Made by a program: the position numbers and the translations under genes
Notes under the pieces: model-generated
What the model was told of the DNA's origin: nothing
Seen by the model: only the letters and a program-made list of their open reading frames with translations
Database searches by the model: none
Source: Streptomyces sp. NBC_00775
GTDB lineage: Bacteria; Actinomycetota; Actinomycetes; Streptomycetales; Streptomycetaceae
Assembly (NCBI RefSeq): GCF_036347135.1
Contig: NZ_CP108938.1
Span: 1,488,001 to 1,552,000 of the forward strand
Length of the DNA stretch: 64,000 nucleotides
Reading direction: 5' to 3'
Shown: positions 33,722-43,334 of the stretch, in pieces
Layout: each line of letters starts with the position of its first letter
Numbering within the stretch: the stretch's first letter is position 1

Positions 33722-33741
33722 AGCGGAGGCATACCTCCGCT
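33722..33741. promoter_or_regulatory. Palindromic operator 2 upstream of the TetR gene
   Basis: AGCGGAGG-CATA-CCTCCGCT is a perfect 8+4+8 palindrome sharing the AGYGGAGG-N4-CCTCCRCT consensus with operator 1. The centres are 22 bp apart, about two helical turns, so both dimers would bind the same DNA face. Confidence 0.75.
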
Positions 33742-33771
33742 TCAACCTCGTTCCCCGCCAGGGAGGCAGCA

Positions 33772-34380
33772 GTGCCGGCTCAGCCGTTCCCCGTCAGCGA
33801 GATCGTCGCGTCCCGGCGGCCACACCGCAAGGACGCCGCCCGCAACTACGACGCGCTGCTGGCGGCCGCGCGCGAGGCGTTCGCGGAGAACGGCGCGGAG
33901 GCGTCCCTGGAGGACATCGCCCGCCGCGCGGGCGTCGGCATCGGCACGCTCTACCGGAACTTCCCGACCCGCCGCCACCTCTTCGAGAGCGTCTACGCGG
34001 GCGAGGTGAACGACCTGTGCCGGGTGGCGCAGGAGGTCGCCGAGCTCGAGCCGTGGGAGGCCCTGACCTCGTGGCTGCGCCGGTTCGTGGACTACACCGT
34101 GACCAAGCGGGCCATCCGCGAGGCACTCAACAACGAGTCGGAGATCTTCCTGGCCTGCCGGGACTCGATGTACGCGGCGGGCGGTCCCCTGTTCGAGCGG
34201 GCACAGAAGGCCGGGGCGGCCCGCGCGGACATGGACTTCGACGACCTCCTGCGGATGGTCGCCGGGATCACCGCGACCAACTTCCTCGACGACGCCCAGC
34301 GCGACCGCGTCCTGACCGTCGCCCTCGACGGTGTCCGCGCGGCACCGGCCGCGGCGGCACCCGCGGCGGAGTCCAAGTAA
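33772..34380 (+). CDS. TetR-family transcriptional regulator
   Basis: This 202-residue regulator has the N-terminal TetR helix-turn-helix (LLAAAREAFAENGAEASLEDIARRAGVGIGTLYRNFPTRRHLFESVY) and a ligand-binding helical domain. GTG 33772 follows GGGAGG. It is divergent from the MFS gene and has two palindromic operators just upstream, so it probably represses itself and the exporter until an inducer binds. The inducer is unknown. Confidence 0.92.
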   Translation: MPAQPFPVSEIVASRRPHRKDAARNYDALLAAAREAFAENGAEASLEDIARRAGVGIGTLYRNFPTRRHLFESVYAGEVNDLCRVAQEVAELEPWEALTSWLRRFVDYTVTKRAIREALNNESEIFLACRDSMYAAGGPLFERAQKAGAARADMDFDDLLRMVAGITATNFLDDAQRDRVLTVALDGVRAAPAAAAPAAESK

Positions 34381-34390
34381 AGAGATTGCA

Positions 34391-34424
34391 TGGTCTAGTC
34401 CAAAGACTTGTCTGGTCTAGTCCA
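34391..34424. promoter_or_regulatory. Chitinase-type direct repeats (TGGTCTAGTCCA x2)
   Basis: Two copies of TGGTCTAGTCCA, at 34391-34402 and 34413-34424, repeat with a 22-bp period ahead of the chitinase gene. Paired 12-bp repeats of this kind are classic in Streptomyces chitinase promoters, and the sequence resembles DasR-responsive elements. Control by chito-oligosaccharide or N-acetylglucosamine signals is therefore expected. Confidence 0.8.
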
Positions 34425-34490
34425 ACTCATTGACGTGATCGCGACAGCCCCCAGAGGCTGGGGCCACTCCCCCACTCCCCTGGAGGCACA

Positions 34491-35717
34491 GTGAGACGTC
34501 TTCGCGCATGTCTGGGCGCGGCAGCCGCCGTGAGCCTGGCCGCACTCGGCACGACCGCCCTGGTCGCGGGCAATGCCTCGGGCGCGACCACCGCGCTCAG
34601 CAACCGCTGGTATGCCGCCGCCCCCTATCTGATGCCACTGGACAACGACCCGCCGGACCCGGGCGCCATCATGGACGCGACCGGCCTCAAGGCATTCCAG
34701 CTGGCGTTCATCCTCGCCCCCAACGGCGGCGGCTGCTCCCCCACTTGGGGCGGCACGGCCGCCGTCTCCTCGGACACCGCCGTGCAGTCGGTCATCAGCA
34801 CCATCCGCGCCAAGGGCGGCGACGTCTCCGTCTCGATCGGCGGATACGGCGGCACCAAGCTCGGCCAGGCCTGCTCGGACGCGGCCGCCACCGCCGCGGC
34901 GTACCAGCAGGTCATCACCAAGTACGGCCTGCACGCGATCGACTTCGATCTGGAGGAGCCGGAGTACGAGAACACGGCGGCCATCAAGAACGAGATCGGC
35001 GCGGCCAAGATCCTCCAGCAGAACAACCCCGGCCTCTATGTCTCCGTCACCACGGCCGGTACGGCGGACGGCACCGGCTGGTTCGGCAAGCAGATGCTGC
35101 TGGAGGCGAAGTCGCAGGGGTTCACGCCGAACAACTTCTCCATCATGCCGTTCGACGGCGGCTTCAACGGCGCGGCCTCACAGACCAGCGCGCTCACCAA
35201 CTTCAACACGATCCTCCAGTCCACCTTCGGCTGGGACCAGGCGACCGCCTACGCCCACGAGGGCTTCTCCGGCATGAACGGACGCAGCGACACCGGCGAG
35301 TACTTCTCCCAGGCCGACTTCCAGACGGTGCTGGACTACGCCACCAGCCACAACATGGACCGCTTCACCTTCTGGTCCCTCAACCGTGACCGCCAGTGCA
35401 CCCCCGCCGACAACGGCGGCCGCACCTCGGGCACATGCTCCAGCGTGGCCCAGAACTCCTGGGACTTCGCCAAGTACTCGGTGACGTTCGCCGGAGCCAC
35501 CCCGCCCACCAGCACCCCCACCCCGACACCCACGCCGACCCCGACCCCGACGTCTCCGAGCACCGCGTGCGCGACCGCCTGGAGCTCGACGGCGGTCTAC
35601 ACCGCCGGCAACGAGGTCTCGTACAACCAGCACAACTGGAAGGCCAAGTGGTGGACCCAGAACGAGGCGCCCAGCGCCGTCGAATGGGGGCCGTGGCAGG
35701 ACGAGGGGGCCTGCTGA
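34491..35717 (+). CDS. Secreted GH18 chitinase with C-terminal chitin-binding module
   Basis: This 408-residue exported enzyme has a signal peptide of about 31 residues ending NASGA, then a GH18 domain with SVSIGGYGG and HAIDFDLEE. That gives Asp151, Asp153 and Glu155 of the DxxDxDxE motif, though the first Asp is His. A linker of TP repeats follows, then a CBM5/12-type module (WSSTAVYTAGNEVSYNQHNWKAKWWT...WGPW). It hydrolyses chitin outside the cell. GTG 34491 follows GGAGG. The promoter carries two chitinase-type repeats. Confidence 0.92.
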   Translation: MRRLRACLGAAAAVSLAALGTTALVAGNASGATTALSNRWYAAAPYLMPLDNDPPDPGAIMDATGLKAFQLAFILAPNGGGCSPTWGGTAAVSSDTAVQSVISTIRAKGGDVSVSIGGYGGTKLGQACSDAAATAAAYQQVITKYGLHAIDFDLEEPEYENTAAIKNEIGAAKILQQNNPGLYVSVTTAGTADGTGWFGKQMLLEAKSQGFTPNNFSIMPFDGGFNGAASQTSALTNFNTILQSTFGWDQATAYAHEGFSGMNGRSDTGEYFSQADFQTVLDYATSHNMDRFTFWSLNRDRQCTPADNGGRTSGTCSSVAQNSWDFAKYSVTFAGATPPTSTPTPTPTPTPTPTSPSTACATAWSSTAVYTAGNEVSYNQHNWKAKWWTQNEAPSAVEWGPWQDEGAC

Positions 35718-35735
35718 CGTCCTGAGGGTGTGAGG

Positions 35736-35760
35736 CCGGGGCGCCCACCGGGTGCCCCGG
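35736..35760. terminator. Terminator between chitinase and LuxR-family regulator
   Basis: CCGGGGCGCCC-ACC-GGGTGCCCCGG forms an 11-bp stem with one G-T pair, 18 bp after the chitinase stop. The converging regulator gene ends 40 bp beyond and may share it. Confidence 0.75.
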
Positions 35761-35799
35761 TCCGGCTCGGCGGGTCCGGGACGTGTCACGGCAGCCGTG

Positions 35800-38310
35800 T
35801 CATCGCAGGGAGGTGCGCCCGTCCTTCGTTCGTGCGGCCATCCATAAGGCGATCTGTGTGCGCGATCGCATGCCCAGCTTGTCGCGGACCTTGTCCAGAT
35901 GTGTGGCGACCGTACGGATCGAAAGACCGAGCCGGTCCGCGATCTGACGATTGGTCAGCCCGTCGGCGACCAGGTCGGCCACCATGAACTCCCTTGCGGT
36001 GAGCGTGAACTGGTGGTCGGCGACGTGTACGGCGGCCGTCGCCGTTCGGTGGTCACCGCCCCTTTCCCGCAGGGCATAGGCGACCAGCCGGTCCCCGAGC
36101 AGCCGGTGGCCGCCGCTGACGGCGGCGTCCCGCGCGGCCGCCGAGAGCCGTGTCCGCGCACGGAGTGCCGTCTGTTCCACCTGGCGTCGCCATGGAGCCT
36201 CGGGCTCGGTGTCCATCCGGCGGCGTGCCTGCGCGCTCGCCTCGTACAGGCGCAGGGCTCGCTGCATGTCTCCACTCTCGGCGGCCACGAGGGCCAGGCC
36301 CTCAATGGGGTACAGCGCGTGGAAACTCGCTTCAGGGACGATCCGCAGCACTTCGGCGAACAGCGCCTCAGCACTTTCCAGACGGCCGAGGGCCAGCCGC
36401 ACGGCGCCCGCGGTGTGCAGAGCGGCCGCGGCCCGGCTCCACGGCGCGTGCTCCCTGAGCACGGGCAGGCAGCGGGACATGAGCACGTCGGCCTCGTGTT
36501 CCCGGCCGGCTTGGAGCAGCGCCCACGCCAGATGATGGGTGCACCATGCGGTGTCGTGCGGTCTGCCGAGCGCGGCGACGAGGTCCAGGCACTCGCGGAG
36601 GTCCGCGACGGCGGCGGCGCATTCGCCGCGGCACAGCCGGGCCGCGGCCCGCGCGTCCAGGGCGTTGGCAAGGCCGGCGGGGTGGTCGCGCGTGCGTTCC
36701 ATGTCCACCGCCCGCTCGCCCAGGCGCAGTGCCCCGGCCAGGTCGGCCTGCTGGCAGGCAACGCGCGCGGCCAGCGCCGGCACCGCTCCGCCGAGCGCCC
36801 GGCCGTCGGCTTCCCGCAGAAGTCCGTTCAGCAGGGTACGGGCGACCGACGGCTGCTCCTGCTGGAAGTGCACACGAGCCAGTTCCAGCACCAGCCGCGG
36901 ATGCGAGGAACCGTCGTGGCCGGTCGTGCTGGCCAGGGCCGCCGCGAGATTGTCCCGTTCCACTCTCAGCGGGCCACCGGCCTGGTCGGCGAAGACCTCG
37001 TCGCCCACCCGGTCCGCCAGTCCGTTCAGCCACTCGACGGCCCGTTGCCGCGTGGTGTGCAGCTCGCCGGAGGCGACCAGGCGCTCCATGGCGTAGACGC
37101 GGATGGCGTCCAACTGCCTGAATCGCGCGGGCTGCGCGTCTCCTGGCATACGTGCGATCAGCGACTTGGCCTCAAGGGCGCACAGTACGCGGAGTATCTG
37201 CCACGGTGCGACGCCGCCGCCGGCGCAGACCACCTGCGCCGCGGCGGTGTCGAACCCGCCGACGAGGACCGCGAGCCGCCGGAAGACCGCCTGTTCCGCC
37301 GGATCGAGCAGCCGATGGCTCCAGTCGATCGCGGCAGCCAGTCCGCTGTGGCGCCGCGGCCCGGTTCGGCTTCCGTCCGTCAGGAGGGACAGTTGGTCGT
37401 CCAGTCCGGCCAGGACGTCACTCAGCGGGAGAGTGCCGACCCGGCGAGCCGCCAGTTCGACGGCGAGCGTCAGGCCGTCCAGCCGGCGGCAGATCTCGGC
37501 AACGGTCCGGCCGTTGCCGCGGTGGAGCGTGAATCCGGGTGCGCTGCTAGAGGCACGTTCGACGAACAGCCGGACGGCATCCGACCGCAACAGGGCTACC
37601 GGGTCGCCCCCGGCATCGGCCGGCGGCAGAGACAGCTCCGCGACCCTGTACACGATCTCGCCGGGTACGCGCAGAGCCTCCCGGCTGGTGGCCAGGATCC
37701 TCAGCCGAGGGCACTGGCTCAGGAGGGCCGCGGCCAGTCGGGCACACGGCTCGGCCAGATGCTCGCAACTGTCCAGAATCAGCAGCCGGGAGGCGTCGCC
37801 GATCGCACGGACCAGTACGTCGACGCCGGACAGTCCCGCCCCTTCACCCACCGCCAGCGCGGCGGCCACCGTCTGCGCGAGCAGAGCGCCGTCATGCAGC
37901 GAGTCGAGTGCGACCAGGTCGACCCGCCCGCCGCGCGGACCGCCCCTGGCGAATTCGAGCGCCAGCCGGGTCTTGCCGACGCCGCCGGCACCGGTCAGGG
38001 TGACCAGCCGCGACGTCCTCAGCAAGGTGCGCAGGCGCGACAGTTCCTGCCGTCGGCCCACGAAGGAGTCGAGCGCCCGTGGCAGGACGCGGCCCTGGGC
38101 GATCGAGGCGGCAGCGGTCGAGGTCGCGGGCGACGCGGCAGGTGAGACAGATGCGGCGGCCGGCCGCGGCCGGCCGGAATCCCCGCGCGCCGACCGTTGC
38201 CTGAGCGCCCGTTGTCTGCACGCGTTGGAGCAGTAGCGAGCCGGACGGCCGCCGTGTGGTCTCGCGGTGAGCGCCGCACCGCACACCTCGCACGTTCGAC
38301 TCCGGCTCAT
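35800..38310 (-). CDS. Large LuxR-family ATPase regulator with N-terminal zinc-ribbon
   Basis: This is an 836-residue regulator. An N-terminal Cys motif CEVCG...RYCSNACRQRALRQR looks like a small zinc ribbon. A STAND/AfsR-like NTPase follows (VGRRQELSRLRTLL, Walker A LTGAGGVGKTRLA, Walker B RLLILDSCEHL), then TPR-like helical repeats and a C-terminal LuxR helix-turn-helix (FTLTAREFMVADLVADGLTNRQIADRLGLSIRTVATHLDKVRDKLGM). It probably integrates a ligand with ATP binding to activate transcription. Targets are unknown; the neighbours are a chitinase and a dioxygenase. Confidence 0.88.
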   Translation of the reverse strand: MSRSRTCEVCGAALTARPHGGRPARYCSNACRQRALRQRSARGDSGRPRPAAASVSPAASPATSTAAASIAQGRVLPRALDSFVGRRQELSRLRTLLRTSRLVTLTGAGGVGKTRLALEFARGGPRGGRVDLVALDSLHDGALLAQTVAAALAVGEGAGLSGVDVLVRAIGDASRLLILDSCEHLAEPCARLAAALLSQCPRLRILATSREALRVPGEIVYRVAELSLPPADAGGDPVALLRSDAVRLFVERASSSAPGFTLHRGNGRTVAEICRRLDGLTLAVELAARRVGTLPLSDVLAGLDDQLSLLTDGSRTGPRRHSGLAAAIDWSHRLLDPAEQAVFRRLAVLVGGFDTAAAQVVCAGGGVAPWQILRVLCALEAKSLIARMPGDAQPARFRQLDAIRVYAMERLVASGELHTTRQRAVEWLNGLADRVGDEVFADQAGGPLRVERDNLAAALASTTGHDGSSHPRLVLELARVHFQQEQPSVARTLLNGLLREADGRALGGAVPALAARVACQQADLAGALRLGERAVDMERTRDHPAGLANALDARAAARLCRGECAAAVADLRECLDLVAALGRPHDTAWCTHHLAWALLQAGREHEADVLMSRCLPVLREHAPWSRAAAALHTAGAVRLALGRLESAEALFAEVLRIVPEASFHALYPIEGLALVAAESGDMQRALRLYEASAQARRRMDTEPEAPWRRQVEQTALRARTRLSAAARDAAVSGGHRLLGDRLVAYALRERGGDHRTATAAVHVADHQFTLTAREFMVADLVADGLTNRQIADRLGLSIRTVATHLDKVRDKLGMRSRTQIALWMAARTKDGRTSLR

Positions 38311-38452
38311 CCTCGATTCCTGGCCGCACCTTGCGGGGACGAAACCATCGAGTCCATCGCCTTGTCCGTCAGCGCGCGCCCGCTGCCGCCGGCCGCGCGC
38401 CGGCGGCAGCCGGGACCGTCGCAGCGCCCCGGCTGCCGTTCGTGGGTGTGTG

Positions 38453-39277
38453 TCAGGGTGTGGCGGCCGGATCGATACCGAGCACGACGGTGCCGGTCAC
38501 TCCCTTGCCGAGGTCGCTGCCCACCGGTGTGATGGTCAGCAGGGTCGACGATCCGCCGTTGCGGTAGATGCCGTCCCTCGCGTTGAGCGTGCGGGTGGCC
38601 GTGTTGCTCCGGTAGGGGGCCAGGGCCGCGACCCTGCTGTTGTACGTCTCCGGGAAGTAGAGCTGGCCGGTGTGGGACACGTGGCCTCCCCGGTACACCC
38701 CGCCCGAGACGGTGCCACCGGCATGCGTCTTGATGTGGATGTGGAGGGCGCGGCCGACGTACCAGCCGGGGTAGACGGTGGTGAATTCCGCGACACCGGC
38801 GGAGTCGGTCAGTTGCACGCCCCGCAGGAAGGTCGTGTCCGGGGTCGAGCCGCCCGCCACGTATCCCGAGTAGATCCCCAGTGCGTCACAGTGCCAGATG
38901 TCGACCGCCGTGTTGGGCAGCGGGGAGCAGGTCGCGCTGTCGATCACCGTGACGCGGAGGGTGAGCGGCACGCCGGCCTTGCCCTCGGTGATGTTCTTGC
39001 GGACCGTTTCCAGGTCCAGGTAGTAGGGGCCCTCGGTCTGCTCGGGCGTGAGCACGCACGCGGCGGCCAGGCGGGCGGCGGGCTGGGCCGCGGAGTTCCG
39101 GTCCGCGGCGGCGGCCGGCTGCGCGGTGGCGGAACCCGTGAGACCCAGGGCGGCCACTCCGAGGGTCGCGCCGCCCAGAGCGGCGATCACGGATCTGCGG
39201 GTGGCGGCGGCCGGAGCGTCGGCCTGCTCGGGGCCGCGCTGCGATTCCGAGGATATGGGGTGGGGGGTATCAGTCAT
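38453..39277 (-). CDS. Tat-exported intradiol-type ring-cleavage dioxygenase-like protein
   Basis: This 274-residue protein has a twin-Arg signal (TRRSVIAALGGATLGVAALGL) followed by a protocatechuate-3,4-dioxygenase-beta-like fold. TEGPYYLD, AVDIWHCDALGIYSGY and YPGWYVGRALHIHIKTHAGG carry the Tyr and His residues expected to bind Fe(III). Such secreted intradiol dioxygenases open catechol-type rings outside the cell. Metal loading in the cytoplasm would explain Tat export. No aromatic-catabolism operon is adjacent. The LuxR-family gene ends 142 bp away on the same strand. Confidence 0.85.
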   Translation of the reverse strand: MTDTPHPISSESQRGPEQADAPAAATRRSVIAALGGATLGVAALGLTGSATAQPAAAADRNSAAQPAARLAAACVLTPEQTEGPYYLDLETVRKNITEGKAGVPLTLRVTVIDSATCSPLPNTAVDIWHCDALGIYSGYVAGGSTPDTTFLRGVQLTDSAGVAEFTTVYPGWYVGRALHIHIKTHAGGTVSGGVYRGGHVSHTGQLYFPETYNSRVAALAPYRSNTATRTLNARDGIYRNGGSSTLLTITPVGSDLGKGVTGTVVLGIDPAATP

Positions 39278-39410
39278 GCAGTGACTGTGGCGCGTGTGAC
39301 GGTCTATCGGATCGATCGGATGACCGATGAATTGGGCGCGTTACGAAACTCACCGCGCGGCTCGCCCGACGGCTGCGACCACCCTTGTCCGCAAGGGTTC
39401 CCACAGAACT

Positions 39411-39423
39411 GCATTCTGTATAC
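39411..39423. promoter_or_regulatory. Putative GntR site, 1-bp spacer, at the PAS gene
   Basis: GCATTC-T-GTATAC matches the SCATAC-N-GTATRS pattern of the oxalate island with one mismatch. It lies 33 bp upstream of the PAS-gene ATG. Confidence 0.5.
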
Positions 39424-39456
39424 TGTCGCCATTAATGGCCCCGGCTCGGAGGCGAC

Positions 39457-39897
39457 ATGGAAGATCTGGATCCCGAGGTGGTGCTGGCAATGGCTGCCCA
39501 GGCACCCGACGGCATAGTGATCGTCGATCGTGAAGGACTGATCCGCTACTGGAACCGGGGGGCCGAGCGCATCTTCGGGTTCTCGGCGGCCGAAGTGACG
39601 GGCCGCGATCTCGACATCATCATCCCCGAGAAGCACCGGAAGCGTCATGGGGACGGCTTTCGGACGGCCGTGGAGCGAGGGGCCACCCGGTACGGGGAAG
39701 CCGACCTCCTGACGGTTCCCGCGCTGGCGGCGGACGGCCGCACCCTGTCCATCGAGTTCAGCGTCGTGCTGCTGACCGGCTCCGACGGCGGCGCGCACGT
39801 CGGTGCGGTCATCCGGGACGTCACCGCGCGACGGGCACGGGAGCGGGAGCTGATGCGGCGGCGCGCCGAGGCCGCCGCCGAGCGCACAACAGTCTGA
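39457..39897 (+). CDS. Single-domain PAS sensor protein
   Basis: This 146-residue protein is essentially one PAS domain (AMAAQAPDGIVIVDREGLIRYWNRGAERIFGFSAAEVTGRDLDIIIPEKHR...GAVIRDVTARRARERE). The FGFSAAEVTGRDL segment and RDVTARR end are typical of FixL-like PAS folds, and a short coiled C-terminus follows. No kinase or effector domain is attached, so it must act by binding another protein or a ligand. GGAGGCGAC precedes the ATG. A GntR-type palindrome in its promoter links it to the adjoining oxalate genes. Confidence 0.85.
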   Translation: MEDLDPEVVLAMAAQAPDGIVIVDREGLIRYWNRGAERIFGFSAAEVTGRDLDIIIPEKHRKRHGDGFRTAVERGATRYGEADLLTVPALAADGRTLSIEFSVVLLTGSDGGAHVGAVIRDVTARRARERELMRRRAEAAAERTTV

Positions 39898-39928
39898 AGC
39901 TGGAGGGGGTTCGACGCCCCCTCCAGCT
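39898..39928. terminator. Terminator of the PAS gene
   Basis: AGCTGGAGGGGG / CCCCCTCCAGCT pair perfectly around a 7-nt loop, overlapping the stop codon of the PAS gene. Confidence 0.8.
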
Positions 39929-39944
39929 GCTCCCCTCCCATGCC

Positions 39945-39979
39945 GGTGCCCCGCGTACGAGGACCGTACGCGGGGCACC
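39945..39979. terminator. Terminator of the oxc-frc operon
   Basis: A perfect 15-bp stem GGTGCCCCGCGTACG / CGTACGCGGGGCACC with a 5-nt loop lies 14 bp beyond the stop of the formyl-CoA transferase gene, on its downstream side. Confidence 0.8.
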
Positions 39980-39993
39980 GTGCGTGCCGCGGG

Positions 39994-41265
39994 TCAGGCG
40001 ACGACCTTGCCCTCGTGCAGCTTGCGGATGTCGTCCGCGTCGTAGCCGAGGTCCGCGAGCACCTCGTCGGTGTGCTCGCCGAGCAGGGGCGCACCCTCGA
40101 TCTCGGGCTTGAAGGCGGAGAACTTGATCGGGCTGCCCACCGTCAGATAGGTGCCGCGCTCCTTCTGCTCGACCTCGACGATCGTGCCGCTCGCGCGCAT
40201 GTCGGGGTCCTCGGCGAGCTCCTTCATGCTGAGCACGGGGGCGCAGGGCACCTCCCACTTCCGCAGGATGTCGACCGCCTCGTACTTGGTCTTGTCGGCG
40301 AGCCACTTCTCGATCTCGCCGAAGATCTCCATGATGCGCGGCTGGCGGGCCCGGGCGGTGGTGTAGTCCGGGTCGCCGACCCACTCGGGGTGGCCGATGG
40401 CCTCGGCGGTCCGCTTCCAGTTCTGCTCCTGGACCGTGAAGTAGATGTAGGCGTTGGGGTCGGTCTCCCAGCCCTTGCACTTCAGGATCCAGCCCGGCTG
40501 GCCGCCGCCGCCGGCGTTGCCGCCGCGCGGCACCGCGTCGCCGAACTCGCCGTGCGGGTACTGCGGGTACTCCTCCAGGTAGCCGATCTTCTCCAGGCGC
40601 TGCTGGTCACGGAGCTTGACCCGGGTCAGATTGAGCACGGCGTCCTGCATGGACACCGACACCTTCTGGCCGAGGCCGGTCGCGTTGCGCTGGATGATCG
40701 CGGTCAGCAGCCCGATCATCAGGTGCATACCGGTGTTGCTGTCGCCGAGGGCCGAGCCGCTGATGGTGGGCGGGCCGTCCCAGAATCCGGTGGTCGACGC
40801 GGCACCGCCGGCGGCCTGCGCGACGTTCTCGTACACCTTGAGGTCCGACCACGACGAGGCGTCGTTGAAGCCCTTGACCGAACCGAAGATCAGCCGCGGG
40901 TTCAGCTCGTGAAGGTGGTCCCATCCGAGGCCCATCCGGTCCATGGCGCCCGGCGCGAAGTTCTCCACCAGGATGTCGGCCTCGCGGACCAGCTTCTCCA
41001 TGACCTCCTTGCCCTCGGGGGTCTTGGTGTTGATGGCCAGCGAACGCTTGTTGCTGTTCAGCATGGTGAAGTACAGGGCGTCGAGGTCGGGGATGTCCCG
41101 CAGCTGGTTGCGGGTCACGTCGCCGCCCTGGGGGCGCTCGACCTTGATGACGTCGGCGCCGAACCAGGCGAGCATCTGGGTACACGCGGGACCGGCCTGG
41201 ACCCCGGTGAAGTCGATCACCTTGATTCCGGCGAGCGGCGCGCCCTTGGAAGATGCAGCACTCAT
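39994..41265 (-). CDS. frc: Formyl-CoA:oxalate CoA-transferase
   Basis: This 423-residue class III (CaiB/BaiF) CoA-transferase moves CoA from formyl-CoA to oxalate, giving oxalyl-CoA and formate. The catalytic Asp is in [13 protein letters not shown] (Asp175), the mobile loop is GGGGQPG (252-258), and QPGW and LNSNKRSL are as in Oxalobacter Frc. Start 41265 ([21 protein letters not shown]) gives the usual length. It lies 62 bp after oxalyl-CoA decarboxylase in the same direction, so the two form the core oxalate operon. A second, diverged copy lies at 57192-58421. Confidence 0.95.
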   Translation of the reverse strand: MSAASSKGAPLAGIKVIDFTGVQAGPACTQMLAWFGADVIKVERPQGGDVTRNQLRDIPDLDALYFTMLNSNKRSLAINTKTPEGKEVMEKLVREADILVENFAPGAMDRMGLGWDHLHELNPRLIFGSVKGFNDASSWSDLKVYENVAQAAGGAASTTGFWDGPPTISGSALGDSNTGMHLMIGLLTAIIQRNATGLGQKVSVSMQDAVLNLTRVKLRDQQRLEKIGYLEEYPQYPHGEFGDAVPRGGNAGGGGQPGWILKCKGWETDPNAYIYFTVQEQNWKRTAEAIGHPEWVGDPDYTTARARQPRIMEIFGEIEKWLADKTKYEAVDILRKWEVPCAPVLSMKELAEDPDMRASGTIVEVEQKERGTYLTVGSPIKFSAFKPEIEGAPLLGEHTDEVLADLGYDADDIRKLHEGKVVA

Positions 41266-41327
41266 GTTGGCTTCCTTCTCGTGAATGATCTCGTGCGGGG
41301 AGCGAGTCGAGTTCGGGGTGCAGGCAT

Positions 41328-43079
41328 CTACTTCTTCGCCGGCGTGATGTTGCCGACGGTGATGCCCTTCGGGTTGAGGTGCGCGATGTGGCCGCTCTCG
41401 GTACCAGCCGAGGGGTCGATCGCGCAGTCGATGAGCGCCGGGCCGCCCGAGGCCAGTGCCTCGGTGAGGGCGGCGGTGACTTCGGCGGGCGTGGTCGCGC
41501 GGTAGCCCTTGCCGCCGAACGCCTCGATCATCAGGTCGTGGCGGGCGGCGAGCATCAGGGTCGTCGGGGACGGTGCGTCGCCCTGCGGGTTGACGTCGTC
41601 GCCGCGGTAGACACCGCCGTTGTTCATGACGACGGTGACGACGGGCAGCTTGTAGCGGCAGATCGTCTCCAGTTCCATGCCGCTGAACCCGAAGGCGCTG
41701 TCGCCCTCCACGGCCACGACCGGTGCGCCGCTCTCGACGGCGGCGGCGATGGCGTACCCCATGCCGATGCCCATGACGCCCCAGGTGCCGCTGTCGAGGC
41801 GGTGGCGCGGTACGTGCATGTCGATGACGTTGCGCGCGATGTCCAGAGCGTTGGCGCCCTCGTTGACGAGGTATGTCTCGGGGCGTGCGTGGATGACGTC
41901 GCGTACGGCCTTCAGGGCGCCCATGAACTGCATGGGGTGCGGGTCGGCCTTGAGGCGCTCCGCCATCTTGGCGACGTTCTGCGCCGAGCGTGCGCCCAGT
42001 TCCTCGCGCCAGGCGGCGGGGGCCGCGATCTGGCCGGGCTTGGTGCGTTCGGCGAGCGCGTCGAGGACCGACTCGATGTCGCCGACGAGCGGGGCGGCGA
42101 TGGGCTGGTTGCTGTCCATCTCCTTGGGCTCGATGTCCACCTGGATGAACTTCGCGTCGGGGTTCCACGACGGCCCCTCGCCGTGGTTCAGCAGCCAGTT
42201 GAGGCGGGCGCCGACGAGCATCACGACGTCGGCCTTCTTCAGCGCCATGGAACGGGCGGTGGCGGCTGACTGCGGGTGGTCGTCGGGCAGCAGGCCCTTC
42301 GCCATCGACATCGGTACGTAGGGGATGCCGGTGGACTCGATGAACTCCCGGATCCTGGCGTCCGCCTGGGCGTACGCGGCGCCCTTGCCGAGGACCACCA
42401 GCGGCCGTTCGGCGCTCGCGAGAAGCTCGATCGCCCGGTCCACGGCTTCGGGCGCGGGCAGTTGGCGCGGCGCCGGGTCGACGAGCCGGCTCAACGTCCT
42501 GGCACCGGCCTCCGCGGGCATGATGGAGCCGAGCACCGCGGCGGGTATGTCGAGGTAGACACCGCCGGGGCGCCCGGAGATCGCGGTGCGCAGCGCGCGG
42601 GCGATGCCGCGGCCGATGTCCTCCACCCGGCTCACCCGGTACGCGGCCTTGACGAACGGCTGCGCGGCGGCGAGCTGGTCCATCTCCTCGTAGTCGCCCT
42701 GCTTGAGGTCGACGAGGTGCCGTTCGCTGGAGCCGGAGATCTGCACCATGGGGAAACAGTTCGTGGTGGCGTTCGCCAGCGCGACCAGACCATTGAGGAA
42801 GCCCGGCGCGGACACCGTCAGCGCCACGCCCGGCTTCTTGGTGAGGTAGCCGGCGGCCGCCGCCGCGTGTCCCGCGTTGCTCTCGTGGCGGAAGCCGATG
42901 TAGCGGATGCCCTGCGCCTGGGCGAGGCGGGCCAGGTCGGTGATCGGGATGCCGACCACCCCGTAGATGGTGTCGACGTCGTTCATCTTGAGCGCGTCGA
43001 CGACCAGGTGGTACCCGTCGGTGAGCTCGGTCGGAACGTCGGCTGCTGCCGCGGTCTCCAAAGTCGAGGGGGCGGTCAT
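41328..43079 (-). CDS. oxc: Oxalyl-CoA decarboxylase
   Basis: This 583-residue thiamine-diphosphate enzyme converts oxalyl-CoA to formyl-CoA and CO2. The activating Glu is in [17 protein letters not shown] (Glu66), and the ThDP/Mg motif is [61 protein letters not shown] is typical of Oxc. It is first in the oxc-frc operon and is transcribed away from the acyl-CoA synthetase gene. Two GATA-N9-TATC boxes lie in the shared promoter region, which points to LysR control. Confidence 0.95.
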   Translation of the reverse strand: MTAPSTLETAAAADVPTELTDGYHLVVDALKMNDVDTIYGVVGIPITDLARLAQAQGIRYIGFRHESNAGHAAAAAGYLTKKPGVALTVSAPGFLNGLVALANATTNCFPMVQISGSSERHLVDLKQGDYEEMDQLAAAQPFVKAAYRVSRVEDIGRGIARALRTAISGRPGGVYLDIPAAVLGSIMPAEAGARTLSRLVDPAPRQLPAPEAVDRAIELLASAERPLVVLGKGAAYAQADARIREFIESTGIPYVPMSMAKGLLPDDHPQSAATARSMALKKADVVMLVGARLNWLLNHGEGPSWNPDAKFIQVDIEPKEMDSNQPIAAPLVGDIESVLDALAERTKPGQIAAPAAWREELGARSAQNVAKMAERLKADPHPMQFMGALKAVRDVIHARPETYLVNEGANALDIARNVIDMHVPRHRLDSGTWGVMGIGMGYAIAAAVESGAPVVAVEGDSAFGFSGMELETICRYKLPVVTVVMNNGGVYRGDDVNPQGDAPSPTTLMLAARHDLMIEAFGGKGYRATTPAEVTAALTEALASGGPALIDCAIDPSAGTESGHIAHLNPKGITVGNITPAKK

Positions 43080-43177
43080 GGTCCGAGGTCCTCCTTGGGC
43101 AGGTCATGCCGGTGCGGCTACTCCTCTCACCTTCGGCAGCGCGCCTGCCCGCGTCCAAGACCCATCGACGACCAGCC

Positions 43178-43194
43178 GATAAACAACATCTATC
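43178..43194. promoter_or_regulatory. Putative LysR box 1 between oxc and acyl-CoA synthetase genes
   Basis: GATAAACAACATCTATC has GATA / TATC arms around 9 bp, fitting the LysR T-N11-A core. A second box lies 47 bp downstream, and the same pattern recurs at 57087. Confidence 0.6.
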
Positions 43195-43224
43195 GATGGC
43201 TGGTGGAGGGCCCGCAACTCCCTT

Positions 43225-43241
43225 GATAGATGGCTGCTATC
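43225..43241. promoter_or_regulatory. Putative LysR box 2 between oxc and acyl-CoA synthetase genes
   Basis: GATAGATGGCTGCTATC repeats the GATA-N9-TATC arrangement with a 5-bp perfect arm (GATAG/CTATC). Confidence 0.6.
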
Positions 43242-43334
43242 GGCCGTTCGCCAGTACGTATTGGACGCGCACCGCGCGCCACCGCAGGCTCGCAGAGGAC
43301 TGCTTCATCAGACCTGGCGCGAGGAGGTGGGGTC

